A stretch of DNA of 64,000 nt from AC-37 sp036389295 (GCA_036389295.1 DASVQB010000003.1:62001-126000), one strand, 5' to 3'. Numbered from the stretch's first letter, positions 34,451 through 43,734 are shown. Numbers and translations: made by a program. Notes: a model not told the origin generated them from the letters alone.

Positions 34451-36139
34451 ATGGGAAGGATCGACCGTACGCCTGGGGGGGCGAGCCGGACGCGAGCCCC
34501 GCGGGGGCTGGCACACGCGCTCGCGATCGCGACGCTCGCCGCGGCCGCGCTCACGGGGGGGCCGGCCCGGGCCGCCGCCGGCGAGCGGACCGGCTCGTCG
34601 GCCGCCGGCGAGCGGACCGGCTGCGGCTTCCCCGGCGCCGACTGGGCGCGCGTGCCGCCCGAGTCGCTGGCGCTCGACCCGGCGGCGCTCCAGGAGGCGA
34701 TCGACTTCGCGTCGACGCGCGGGACGGCCGCGATGGCCGTCTACCGCCGCGGCTGCCTGGTGGGCGAGGACCGGGCGGCGGAGGCGGGCCGCGCCGTCCA
34801 GCAGCACAGCTGGAGCCTGTCCAAGTCCGTCGTCTCGCTGCTCGTCGGACGGGCGGTGACGCTCGGGCGGCTGTCGGTGTACGACCCGGTGGGCGCGCTC
34901 GTCCCGGAGGCCGACCCGGCGCACGGCGCGATCACCGTGCTCGACCTCCTGCGGATGACCTCCGGCCTCCACCACAACGTCTGGCGCGACTGGAACGTCT
35001 TCACCCCGGGCGACCGCGTGAAGGATGCGCTCACGCTGCGGCTCGACCGGGCGCCGGGGACCTTCTTCCAGTACCACAACTCGTCGGTCGCGCTCCTGGC
35101 GAAGGTCGTCGAGCGGGCGGTCGGGTCCGACCTCCAGGACTTCGCCCAGGCGCAGCTCTTCGGCCCGCTCGGCATCCCCCGGGACGCGTGGCGGTGGGGT
35201 CGCGACGAGGCGGGCAACACCTCGGCGTTCTACGACCTCCACATGCGGGCCGGCGACTTCGCGCGGCTCGGCTGGCTGATGGAGCGCCGCGGGTTGTGGG
35301 CCGGCCGCCGGCTGATCGCGGCGAGCTACCTGCGGGACGCCGTGACCCCGTCCCCGGCCAACCCGGGGTACGGCTACCTGGTCTGGCTCAACGCGGGCTC
35401 TCCGTGGGTCACGCCGCGGCTGCCCGTCAGGCAGGTCCGGACCGGGCGCTTCGTGAACAGCGCCCCGCGCGACATGTACGCGATGTTCGGCTACCAGCAC
35501 CAGCTCGTGATGGTGTTCCCGTCGCTCGACCTCGTGGTGGTCCGGCTCGGGGTCGGCGGCAGCGTCGACGGCGACGTCGAGTCGAACGCTGAGGGCGTGG
35601 CGCCGGGCGAGTTCGAGCACGAGCTGGTGCGGCGCCTGATGCAGGCGGTCGCCGACGTGCGCCTGCCCGACCCCGGCCCGTACCGCGGCGCGCGGACGCT
35701 GCCGACCGACGCGGGCGCGGCCAACGGCGTGGACGACCCCGGCGAGGGGTCGCGGCCGCCGGGCACCGACGCCGAGCTCGGCGCCCCCGGGCCTCGGCGC
35801 GCCCGCGCGATCGCGATCCGGTCGTCGCGCCTCCGCGTCCGACCCGGAGGCGGCGTGCCCGTCAAGCTGCGCTGCCCGCCGGTCGCCGCCGGCGGCTGCG
35901 AGGGCCGGGCGCGGCTCCTGCTGGCCGACGGGCCGGCCCGCTGGCTGGCCGCCGCGAGCGTCACGGTCCGGCTGCGCCCCGGCGAGACGAAGGCGGTCCG
36001 CCTGCGGCTCGGAGGGCGCGCCATGCGGCTGCTCGCCGCGACCGGGCGGGCGCGCGGCCGCGTGACCGCCGTCGGCCGCGACGCGCGGGGCGGGACCGGC
36101 TCGCGCGCTGAGGTGACGGTGCTGGGCCCCGCGCGCTGA
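34451..36139 (+). CDS. secreted beta-lactamase-family serine hydrolase (paralogue 2)
   Basis: 562 residues, same architecture as paralogue 1. The signal peptide runs to about 42, then comes a short duplicated linker, then the hydrolase domain with nucleophile S122-LS-K125 and an intact Y208-H-N210 motif, GYQHQ as the third region, and the C-terminal beta module with two Cys. The stretch SGLHHNVWRDWNVFTPGDRV is nearly shared with paralogue 1, showing recent descent from one gene. Preceded by palindromes and an AAGGAG ribosome site. Substrate unknown; envelope ester or amide is plausible. Confidence 0.86.
   Translation: MGRIDRTPGGASRTRAPRGLAHALAIATLAAAALTGGPARAAAGERTGSSAAGERTGCGFPGADWARVPPESLALDPAALQEAIDFASTRGTAAMAVYRRGCLVGEDRAAEAGRAVQQHSWSLSKSVVSLLVGRAVTLGRLSVYDPVGALVPEADPAHGAITVLDLLRMTSGLHHNVWRDWNVFTPGDRVKDALTLRLDRAPGTFFQYHNSSVALLAKVVERAVGSDLQDFAQAQLFGPLGIPRDAWRWGRDEAGNTSAFYDLHMRAGDFARLGWLMERRGLWAGRRLIAASYLRDAVTPSPANPGYGYLVWLNAGSPWVTPRLPVRQVRTGRFVNSAPRDMYAMFGYQHQLVMVFPSLDLVVVRLGVGGSVDGDVESNAEGVAPGEFEHELVRRLMQAVADVRLPDPGPYRGARTLPTDAGAANGVDDPGEGSRPPGTDAELGAPGPRRARAIAIRSSRLRVRPGGGVPVKLRCPPVAAGGCEGRARLLLADGPARWLAAASVTVRLRPGETKAVRLRLGGRAMRLLAATGRARGRVTAVGRDARGGTGSRAEVTVLGPAR
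34574..34622 (+). repeat. 22-bp direct repeat in the post-signal linker
   Basis: GCCGCCGGCGAGCGGACCGG plus CT occurs at 34574-34595 and 34601-34622 (period 27 bp), duplicating the peptide AAGERTG directly after the signal peptide. A recent in-frame tandem duplication; paralogue 1 lacks it. Confidence 0.85.
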
Positions 36140-36209
36140 GCCCCGCCCGCGCGCTTGCCGCGCCCGCCTCCCGCGGCTCCACGACGGGGCCCGCGCGCCC
36201 AGCCAGGAC

Positions 36210-36240
36210 CCCATCGGGCGTTTACGGCCGGCCCATCGGG
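36210..36240 (+). promoter_or_regulatory. two CCCATCGGG boxes upstream of the copper/PQQ gene
   Basis: CCCATCGGG occurs at 36210-36218 and 36232-36240, 22 bp apart, about two helical turns, so on the same DNA face. They resemble the half sites of CCCCCATATGGGGG upstream of paralogue 2. A regulator common to both genes is possible. The rest of the 150-bp gap shows no gene. Confidence 0.35.
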
Positions 36241-36289
36241 GGCATGAACCGCGGCAGGCGCTGTCCAGCGTCCAACCGGGGGTGCGCAC

Positions 36290-39200
36290 TTGAAGGATCG
36301 CGGCAGGGGACGCCGCCCGAGCTCGTCCAGGCTGGCCGTTCGCGCGGCGGCGATCGCCGCCGTCGCGGCGACGAGCCTCCTCGCCGCGCCCGGGGCGGCA
36401 TCGGCCGCCGAGCAGAACGCCTACGCGGCGGCGCTCAACTACGCCACGCCCACGGTCACCATCGGCCAGGGCGACACGCTGGTCTTCAACAACCTGGACA
36501 CCGCCGCCCAGCACGACCTGCTCGGGCACGACGGCCGGTTCGGCAGCGAGCTGATCGGCGGCGGCGAGTCGTCGCCGGTCAAGGGCGTCGAGAGCCTCGA
36601 GCCGGGCCAGTACCAGTTCCACTGCTCGCTCCACTCCTGGATGCAGGGCGTCCTCAACGTGACCGCGGCCGGCACCGGCGCCGGGGTGCCGTCGCCCACG
36701 AGCGGCGCGCCGCCCGGAACGGTCCCGAGCTCGGCCTCCGCCAGCCCGTTCGACGTCTACGCGCGCGCGCCGCGCGCCTCGATCGGCGGCGCGAGCTGGC
36801 CGCTCTACGGCCACGACGTCGCGAACACGCGCGACGGCGGCGCCGACGGCCCGGCGCCCGCCGACGTCCCGAACCTGGGCGTGGCCTGGGCGTTCCACGC
36901 GCTCGACGGCGACTTCACCGGCACGCCGGTCGTGTCGAAGGGGCTCGTGGTCGCGGGCTCGTTCGGCGGCACCGTGTACGCCGTCGACGCCGCGACCGGC
37001 CGCAAGCGCTGGTCGCACGCGACCGGCCTGCCGATCAACGGGACCGTCGCGACCGACGGCAAGCGCGTCTACGTCCCGCTCGCCGACCCGCACAGGCCGA
37101 AGGTCCTGGCGCTCGACCTGAGGAAGGGCCGGCCGGTCTGGGTCCGGCAGGTCTCGAACCAGAGGAACTCGGACGTCTACGGCAGCCCGATCGTCTGGAG
37201 GGGCCGCGTCTACATCGGCATCTCGGCCGAGTACGGCGAGGTCAACGACCCGGCGGTGAACGTCCGGGGGCAGGTGGTGGCGCTCGACTCCCGCACCGGG
37301 AAGCAGAAGTGGTCCACGTACACGGTCCCGTCCGGGCACGACGGGGCGTCGGTGTGGACGACGCCGTCGATCGACGCCGCCACGGGCGTCCTCTACGTGG
37401 GCACGGGCAACGCCTACCACGAGCCGTCGGCGAACACGACCGACTCGATCCTCGGCATCGACACCCGCAACGGGCGGATCGTCAGCCACTACCAGGCCTA
37501 CGCTGGCGACGTCTGGAACGGGACCGACAACGCCGCGGCCGGCCCCGACTACGACTTCGGCGCGTCCCCGCAGCTGTTCACGACGCCCGACGGCCACAAG
37601 GTGGTCGGCGCCGGGCAGAAGTCCGGCACCTACTGGGCGCTCGACCGCGGCTCGCTCGCGCCGGTCTGGAGCGCCACGGTCGGGCCCGGCGCGCAGGTCG
37701 GCGGCATCATCGGCTCGACCGCCGTCGACGGCCAGCGCGTCTACGGGCCGAACACCCCCGCGGGCGAGGCGTGGGCGCTCGGCACCGACGGCACCCCGGC
37801 GTGGTTCTCGGCCGACGGCGGCCCGCTGAAGTTCAACGCCACGACGGTCGCGAACGGCGTCGTCTACACGACCGACATGACCGGCTTCCTGGTCGCGCGC
37901 GAGGCCGGCACGGGCCTCTCGCTCGCCCGCATACCGCTCGGCTCGCCGACGTGGGGCGGCGTGGCGGTCGCGGGCGGCACCGTGTTCGTCGCGGTCGGCA
38001 CTCAGGGCACCGGCGGCTACCTCGCCGCCTACCGCGTGCGCGACGGGGTCGCGGAGACCCAGGCGGCCGAGCACTGGGAGGACCAGGCCGAGCCCGACCC
38101 GGACGAGTGGGGCAAGCGCCAGGAGCAGATCCGCCGCTGCAAGTCGGCCAAGAAGCGGCTGAAGAAGGCGAGGAGCAAGTCCGCGAAGCGCAAGTGGCGG
38201 CGCAAGGCAAAGCGCTACTGCAAGGTGCACCAGGACGACCTCGAGAACGAGGAGGACGAGGAGCACGGGGAGCACCACGAGGGGCACCAGCACGCGCAGG
38301 GCGAGGGCACGCTGCTCCAGCCGATCCGCGAGCGCGGCGACCGCTACGTCCCCAAGCCGCCGGGCACGAAGGAGCACCTGTCGTTCTACTACGGCCCCTA
38401 CGTGATCCCGCCGGGCTGGGACGCGAATCGGGTCGACCTCGAGCTGCCGACGAACAACGGCTTCATGCTCTCGGTCGAGCCGGCGATGCGGCGGGTCGCC
38501 GACCTGAGCGAGCCGAGCCACCAGGAGGCGCACATCCACCACGCCCACTGGTTCGGCTTCGACCCGGGCAACGCCGAGGACAACTACTGGCGCTACGGCG
38601 GCTCGCCGGGCACCCACGAGTGGGTGTTCGGGAACGGCGACGAGGAGACCCGCGGCGACTTCCGGCGGCGCACCGACGCCGACCCGAACGGCCCGGTCTA
38701 CGGCGAGTACATCCCGGCCGGCCGCAACCAGGAAGTCATCTACATGCTCCACAACAAGACCAACCAGCCGATGGAGGTCTACATCGTGCTGGACGTGGCC
38801 TGGGAGCACGGGACCCGCCAGCAGCTCGAGGAGCTCCGGCACCGCCCGTACCACGACCTCGTCGGCACGCTGTTCGGGCGGACCTTCAACATCCCGCGCG
38901 AGCCGAACGGCGACGGCAAGTGGGAGTACGCGAAGGACTCGCGCGACGCGGAGGGCAAGCCGCGCGTCATGGAGTGGGTCGCCACGGTGGACGGCACGAT
39001 CATGGGGATGGGAGGCCACCTGCACCCCGGCGGGAAGACCGTGATCGCGGAGAACTACGGGAGCGAGGAGAACCCCTGTCCGCGGAACAGCCCGTACTAC
39101 GGCGGCACGCTGCTCCTGAAGTCGGACGTGATCGACCACAACGCCCCGCTGTCCGAGGACTACCAGACCGAGGTCACGCATCCCGCCTGGCGCGCGCCGG

Positions 39201-39898
39201 TCCACAAGGGCGACCGCATCCGGATCAGCGGGACCTACGAGAACAAGGACCACGCCTGGTACACGGTGATGACGCACCTCGGCGTCTACATCGACAAGGA
39301 GGAGGCGCCGAAGGGCCGCTGCAAGCCGTACATGGTCGGCAAGGCGAGGAAGACGTGGAAGCGGCCGACCGAGGGCGTCCCGAACCGCTCGTGGGGCAAG
39401 CACACCGACGAGATCTGCGGCGAGGCCTACGGCGAGGACCCGTGCGAGAAGCCGGAGCCGGAGCCGGCCGAGGACGTCTTCACGCGGCAGGACACGGTGC
39501 ACATCGCGAACTTCCAATACCTGCCCGGCGACCGCTCGTCCGGCACCGCCGGCGGCAAGATCCCGTCGGTGCCGCAGGGCCAGACGATCACGTTCGTGAA
39601 CGACGACCAGTTCGCGAACATCCGCCACACGATCACCACGTGCCCATGGCCGTGCAACGGCCGCTACGTGGCCAACTACCCGCTCGCCGACGGCCGCTGG
39701 GACTCGGGGATCATGGGCTACGACGCCATCGACGGCGGCAACCCGAACCCCACGTCCGAGACGCCGCCCGACCTGGCGCCCGGCCTCTACACGTACTTCT
39801 GCCGCATCCACGCGTGGATGCGCGGAGCGTTCAGGATCGAGGCGCCGGCGATGGGCTCCTCCGGCGGCGCGGGGCTGCCGCCGCCGCCGGTCCGCTAG
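36290..39898 (+). CDS. secreted multidomain cuproprotein: cupredoxin, PQQ propeller, PHM-like dicopper, cupredoxin
   Basis: 1202 residues with signal peptide (1-39, ending ASA). Module 1 (40-125): cupredoxin with type 1 copper ligands H75, C112, H115, M118. Module 2 (about 165-600): PQQ-type beta-propeller like polyvinyl alcohol dehydrogenase (GQKSGTYWALDRG). A Lys/Arg-rich then His/Glu-rich linker (605-675) follows. Module 3 (about 685-1015) has peptidylglycine-monooxygenase-like sites: H750-H751 (HHAHWFG) with H821, and H910-L-H912 with M994. Module 4 (1065-1195): second cupredoxin with H1113, C1171, H1174, M1177. Probably an extracytoplasmic oxidase whose electrons pass between quinone cofactor and copper centres. 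TTG start; the stop is 12 bp before a hairpin. Confidence 0.85.
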   Translation: MKDRGRGRRPSSSRLAVRAAAIAAVAATSLLAAPGAASAAEQNAYAAALNYATPTVTIGQGDTLVFNNLDTAAQHDLLGHDGRFGSELIGGGESSPVKGVESLEPGQYQFHCSLHSWMQGVLNVTAAGTGAGVPSPTSGAPPGTVPSSASASPFDVYARAPRASIGGASWPLYGHDVANTRDGGADGPAPADVPNLGVAWAFHALDGDFTGTPVVSKGLVVAGSFGGTVYAVDAATGRKRWSHATGLPINGTVATDGKRVYVPLADPHRPKVLALDLRKGRPVWVRQVSNQRNSDVYGSPIVWRGRVYIGISAEYGEVNDPAVNVRGQVVALDSRTGKQKWSTYTVPSGHDGASVWTTPSIDAATGVLYVGTGNAYHEPSANTTDSILGIDTRNGRIVSHYQAYAGDVWNGTDNAAAGPDYDFGASPQLFTTPDGHKVVGAGQKSGTYWALDRGSLAPVWSATVGPGAQVGGIIGSTAVDGQRVYGPNTPAGEAWALGTDGTPAWFSADGGPLKFNATTVANGVVYTTDMTGFLVAREAGTGLSLARIPLGSPTWGGVAVAGGTVFVAVGTQGTGGYLAAYRVRDGVAETQAAEHWEDQAEPDPDEWGKRQEQIRRCKSAKKRLKKARSKSAKRKWRRKAKRYCKVHQDDLENEEDEEHGEHHEGHQHAQGEGTLLQPIRERGDRYVPKPPGTKEHLSFYYGPYVIPPGWDANRVDLELPTNNGFMLSVEPAMRRVADLSEPSHQEAHIHHAHWFGFDPGNAEDNYWRYGGSPGTHEWVFGNGDEETRGDFRRRTDADPNGPVYGEYIPAGRNQEVIYMLHNKTNQPMEVYIVLDVAWEHGTRQQLEELRHRPYHDLVGTLFGRTFNIPREPNGDGKWEYAKDSRDAEGKPRVMEWVATVDGTIMGMGGHLHPGGKTVIAENYGSEENPCPRNSPYYGGTLLLKSDVIDHNAPLSEDYQTEVTHPAWRAPVHKGDRIRISGTYENKDHAWYTVMTHLGVYIDKEEAPKGRCKPYMVGKARKTWKRPTEGVPNRSWGKHTDEICGEAYGEDPCEKPEPEPAEDVFTRQDTVHIANFQYLPGDRSSGTAGGKIPSVPQGQTITFVNDDQFANIRHTITTCPWPCNGRYVANYPLADGRWDSGIMGYDAIDGGNPNPTSETPPDLAPGLYTYFCRIHAWMRGAFRIEAPAMGSSGGAGLPPPPVR

Positions 39899-39910
39899 CC
39901 CTCACCGAGG

Positions 39911-39956
39911 CGAACGTCCATTTGACCACCGCATACGGGGGTCAACTGGACGTTCG
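39911..39956. terminator. bidirectional hairpin between convergent genes
   Basis: Inverted repeat with 16-nt arms (39911-39926 and 39941-39956) matching at 15 positions, loop 14 nt. The right arm includes the stop codon and last codons of the DUF2339 gene, so the terminator is partly coding. It can end transcripts from both strands. The arms are less GC-rich than the surroundings. Confidence 0.65.
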
Positions 39957-42290
39957 GACCTCGGCCGGGCGCCGCGTCCGCTGCCAGGCGAACGCGGCCC
40001 CGAGGAGGAGCAGCCCGAGGGCGACGAACGAGCCGACCCGGTAGAGCGACTCGAGCGCGGCCAGGTCGTACAGGAACACCTTCGCCGTGGCGATCCCGAG
40101 CAGGACGAACCCGCCGATCCGCACGGCCCGGCGGCGCAGGGCGAGCCCGGCCAGCAGGGCGCCGACGCCGGTGACCGCCCAGAACGCGCTCAGCACGAGC
40201 TGGCCCTGCTGGCGGACGTCGAGCAGGCCGAGGCTCTCGTCGATCGCGCCGTCGCCGGGCTGGAACGCGGTCACGACGGCGACCGAGACCAGGTAGACGA
40301 GCGCCGCGGCGCCCAGGCTCGCGAACGCGAGCCGCTCGTCCGGCCGGTCGCGGGGGACGAGTCGCGACATCTTGATCGCGGCCGCCGCCAGCGCGAGGAA
40401 GCTCGCGGCCGCCTCCGGCAGGTCCTCGACGCCGTAGACGAGGGCGGTCGGGACCGCCTCGAAGGCGACCCCGTGGATCGCGGCCAGGCCGAGCAGGCCC
40501 ACCGCGCCGCCCGCGAGCACCGGCTCGGGCCGCGCGCCGCCGGCGCCGGCGAGCGCGAGGGCGGCGACCGCCTCGACCGCCCAGGCGACCGTCAGCGCCG
40601 ACCCGTCGACCAGGAACGCGGTCAGGTAGCCGACGACGACGAGGGCGAGCCCATGGCCCGTCGCGCGGGCGCGCCGGTCGCGGGTCGCGATCCGGACGCC
40701 CGCGACCGCGGCCGCGCCGACGGCGGTCAGGGAGGCGACGCTGGCGAGGAGGTCCGCGTGCGGCCCGGACAGCTCGCCCGGCTGGGCGTCGACCGCAAGG
40801 ACGTGCACGACGCTCAGCGCGAGCTGGGCCGCCGCGGCGACCGCGATCGGCTGCGACTCCTCGGACCTGACGGTCCGGGCGACGCCGGCGAGCGCGACGG
40901 TGCTGGCGGCCCAGCCGACGGCCAGCGCCGCGCCGTCCGCAGCGAGGCCGAAGGCGACGTCGCCGAGGACGAGGCCGAGCGCGAGCGTGACGTAGGCGAG
41001 CGGCCGCGAGCTGCGCGCGTCGCGCGCCTGCCCGATCCCGAGCGCGAGATGGGCGAGCGCCGCCGCCGCGACCCACGCCACGGCGTGGCCGTCGAGGTCG
41101 AGCGCCTGGAGGGCTAGGTAGCCCGCCGGCGCGACGAACAGGGCCGTGCCGAGGAGCAGCAGCGTCGGGACCGTCGGGGCCTGGGCGGACAGGCCCGCGG
41201 GGGCCTCGCCGGCGGTCGGCTCGGCGGCGCGGGCCCCGGCGCCGGCGCGGTCGAGCCCGGCGGCCGCGGCGACGTTCGCGACCCAGAACAGCGACAGGAC
41301 GGCGAGGGTCGGCAGCTCGGCCGGCACGCCGACCAGCCACGCGGCGACCTGCGGCGCGGCGACCGACGAGGCCGCGAGCGCGAGCCAGCCCCAGCGCCTG
41401 GCGACCGCGACCGCGACCGCCGCGCCGAGCACGAGCAGCACGAAGCTGGTCGTCAGGCCCGTCTGGTCAGCGCCGACGAGCACCGGGGCGAGCAGGGCGC
41501 CGACCAGGCCGAGCGCCGCGAACGTGCGGGCGTTCCAGCGCAGGGCGAGGACCGTCGCGACGCCGCCCACGAGCGCCGCCGTGGCGAGCGAGACGGGGAC
41601 GGGGAACAGGTCGTAGAGCTGCGCGCCGGCGGTGAGCGTGGCGAACAGCCCGGCGATCGCGCTGCCGGCGGCGGCGAGGGCGGCCTGGGTGCGGCCGCGG
41701 CGCTCGTAGAGCGCGACGGCGCCGGCGAGCAGCGCGGTGCAGCCGCCGAAGCCGATCGCGATCCGCGTCGGCTCGTCGATCCAGCCGCGGTCGACGGCCA
41801 TCGCCACGAGGAACGCCACGCCCAGCAGGACCGCGAGCGCGCCGGCGATGCCGAGCACGCGCCCGCCGAGGAGGTCCTCGAGGTCGACCCGCGGACGCGG
41901 GGGCGAGGCCGGCGCGGCCTTGCGAACCGGCCACGGCGGGGGCGGGGGCGGGGTTGGCGCGGGGGCGGGGGCGGACCGGGCGGGCGAAGGCCCCGCCGGC
42001 GCGGCCGCGCCGGCCGGCGGGCGCCACGCGGTATCGGCGGCGGGGGGATGCCACGCGGCGGCCGGCGAGCGCCGCGCGGCCTCACCAGCCGGCGGACGTC
42101 GCGCCGTCTCGGCGGCCGCGTCGACCCGGCGGCTCGCGACCGGGGGAGCCGCGCGCGCCACCTCGAGCACCGCGACCCGCTCGCCGACGGCCGCCAGCCG
42201 CGCCTCCAGCTCGTCGAGGCGCCGTCCGTGGCTTCGTGTCGTCTCCGCTGCGTCCACCTGTCGCTCCTCCCGTGTGGCTTCCGTCTCCAT
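39942..42290 (-). CDS. DUF2339 polytopic membrane protein
   Basis: 782 residues. An N-terminal coiled coil (RLDELEARLAAVGERVAVLEV) and an Ala/Pro-rich linker precede a long block of more than 20 hydrophobic spans, the DUF2339 layout; the conserved first part reads GGRVLGIAGALAVLLGVAFLV. Function of the family is unknown. I use the ATG at 42290 (METEATREER) because an upstream in-frame extension runs into the operator. Divergent from a TetR gene with two operator palindromes between them, so it is the likely target of that repressor. Confidence 0.83.
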   Translation of the reverse strand: METEATREERQVDAAETTRSHGRRLDELEARLAAVGERVAVLEVARAAPPVASRRVDAAAETARRPPAGEAARRSPAAAWHPPAADTAWRPPAGAAAPAGPSPARSAPAPAPTPPPPPPWPVRKAAPASPPRPRVDLEDLLGGRVLGIAGALAVLLGVAFLVAMAVDRGWIDEPTRIAIGFGGCTALLAGAVALYERRGRTQAALAAAGSAIAGLFATLTAGAQLYDLFPVPVSLATAALVGGVATVLALRWNARTFAALGLVGALLAPVLVGADQTGLTTSFVLLVLGAAVAVAVARRWGWLALAASSVAAPQVAAWLVGVPAELPTLAVLSLFWVANVAAAAGLDRAGAGARAAEPTAGEAPAGLSAQAPTVPTLLLLGTALFVAPAGYLALQALDLDGHAVAWVAAAALAHLALGIGQARDARSSRPLAYVTLALGLVLGDVAFGLAADGAALAVGWAASTVALAGVARTVRSEESQPIAVAAAAQLALSVVHVLAVDAQPGELSGPHADLLASVASLTAVGAAAVAGVRIATRDRRARATGHGLALVVVGYLTAFLVDGSALTVAWAVEAVAALALAGAGGARPEPVLAGGAVGLLGLAAIHGVAFEAVPTALVYGVEDLPEAAASFLALAAAAIKMSRLVPRDRPDERLAFASLGAAALVYLVSVAVVTAFQPGDGAIDESLGLLDVRQQGQLVLSAFWAVTGVGALLAGLALRRRAVRIGGFVLLGIATAKVFLYDLAALESLYRVGSFVALGLLLLGAAFAWQRTRRPAEVRTSS

Positions 42291-42308
42291 AACGGCCAAG
42301 CACCTTGC

Positions 42309-42356
42309 TGACCGCCGGTCAACGCCACGGTAGCACATCTATTGACCAGCGGTCAA
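42309..42356. promoter_or_regulatory. two TetR-type operator palindromes
   Basis: TTGACC-AGC-GGTCAA (42342-42356) is a perfect 15-bp interrupted palindrome; TGACC-GCC-GGTCA (42309-42321) is a second copy with centres 34 bp apart. The minus-strand TACCGT (42332-42327) lies between them, and a plus-strand TACGGT (42375-42380) lies 6 nt before the TetR GTG, putting the first operator over its -35 region. Good evidence for dual control of both divergent genes. Confidence 0.75.
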
Positions 42357-42386
42357 CAAATCCCCGAGCCGTGGTACGGTGAGCCC

Positions 42387-42995
42387 GTGGCGACCCCCGC
42401 ATTCACCCGGCTGGACGTGGACGAGCGGCGGCGCCAGCTGCTCGAGGCCGGCGCCCGCGCGTTCACCGAGGCCTCCTACGACGAGGTCTCGATGAGCGAG
42501 GTCGCGCGGGCGGCGGGCATCTCGAAGGGCCTGCTCTACCACTACTTCCCGAGCAAGCGCGACTTCTTCACCGCCACGCTCGCCGCCGCCGCGGCCGAGC
42601 TCGCAGCGGTGACCGAGCCCGATCCGAGCCTCACGCCGCTGGAGCAGATGACCGGCAGCCTCGGCGCCTACCTCGAGTGGATCGAGGTCAACGAGGCCGG
42701 CTACCGCAAGCTGCTCGAGAGCGCCGGCTCGGCGGACGTGCGGTCGGTGATCGAGGAGGTCCGCGAGCGGACCGTCGAGCGGATCGTGGCCGGGGTCTCA
42801 GCCGGCGAGCCGCGGCCGCTCCTGCGCGTGGCCGTCAGAGCCTGGCTGTGGGGGGTGGACGGCGCGATCCTCGACTGGCTCGACCGCCGCCACGTGACCC
42901 GCGACGAGCTGCGCGACTTCCTGGTCGCGAGCTTCGTGGGGGCGCTCGGGTCGGCGAAGCACGTCGACCCGAGCGTCGAGCTGGCGGTGTCCTAG
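42387..42995 (+). CDS. TetR family transcriptional repressor
   Basis: 202 residues. The N-terminal helix-turn-helix reads MSEVARAAGISKGLLYHYFPSKRDFF, a textbook TetR recognition region, followed by an all-helical ligand domain. GTG at 42387 is preferred over an in-frame TTG at 42342, since the latter lies in the operator and would add 15 unconserved residues. Likely represses itself and the DUF2339 gene through the palindromes upstream. Ligand unknown. Confidence 0.87.
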   Translation: MATPAFTRLDVDERRRQLLEAGARAFTEASYDEVSMSEVARAAGISKGLLYHYFPSKRDFFTATLAAAAAELAAVTEPDPSLTPLEQMTGSLGAYLEWIEVNEAGYRKLLESAGSADVRSVIEEVRERTVERIVAGVSAGEPRPLLRVAVRAWLWGVDGAILDWLDRRHVTRDELRDFLVASFVGALGSAKHVDPSVELAVS

Positions 42996-43004
42996 CCGCG
43001 ATCG

Positions 43005-43027
43005 GGCCGCGCGGCCGGGGGCCCCCG
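43005..43027. terminator. possible terminator between convergent genes
   Basis: Two adjacent self-complementary blocks, GGCCGCGCGGCC and CGGGGGCCCCCG, fill the 34-bp gap between the TetR gene and the lipoprotein gene. Either can fold, though loops would use stem bases. Confidence 0.3.
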
Positions 43028-43029
43028 CC

Positions 43030-43734
<705 letters not shown>

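Noticed and set aside
32861..39811. A minus-strand open frame of over 2300 codons opposite the copper gene and its neighbours
   Set aside because: It is the antisense shadow of GC-rich codon use: composition is His/Arg/Val/Asp-rich with no domain, and it runs across four real plus-strand elements.
36244..40044. A second long plus-strand frame starting with ATG just before the copper gene
   Set aside because: Translated product is Arg/Pro/Gly-rich with no domain; the overlapping frame from the TTG at 36290 has all metal motifs.
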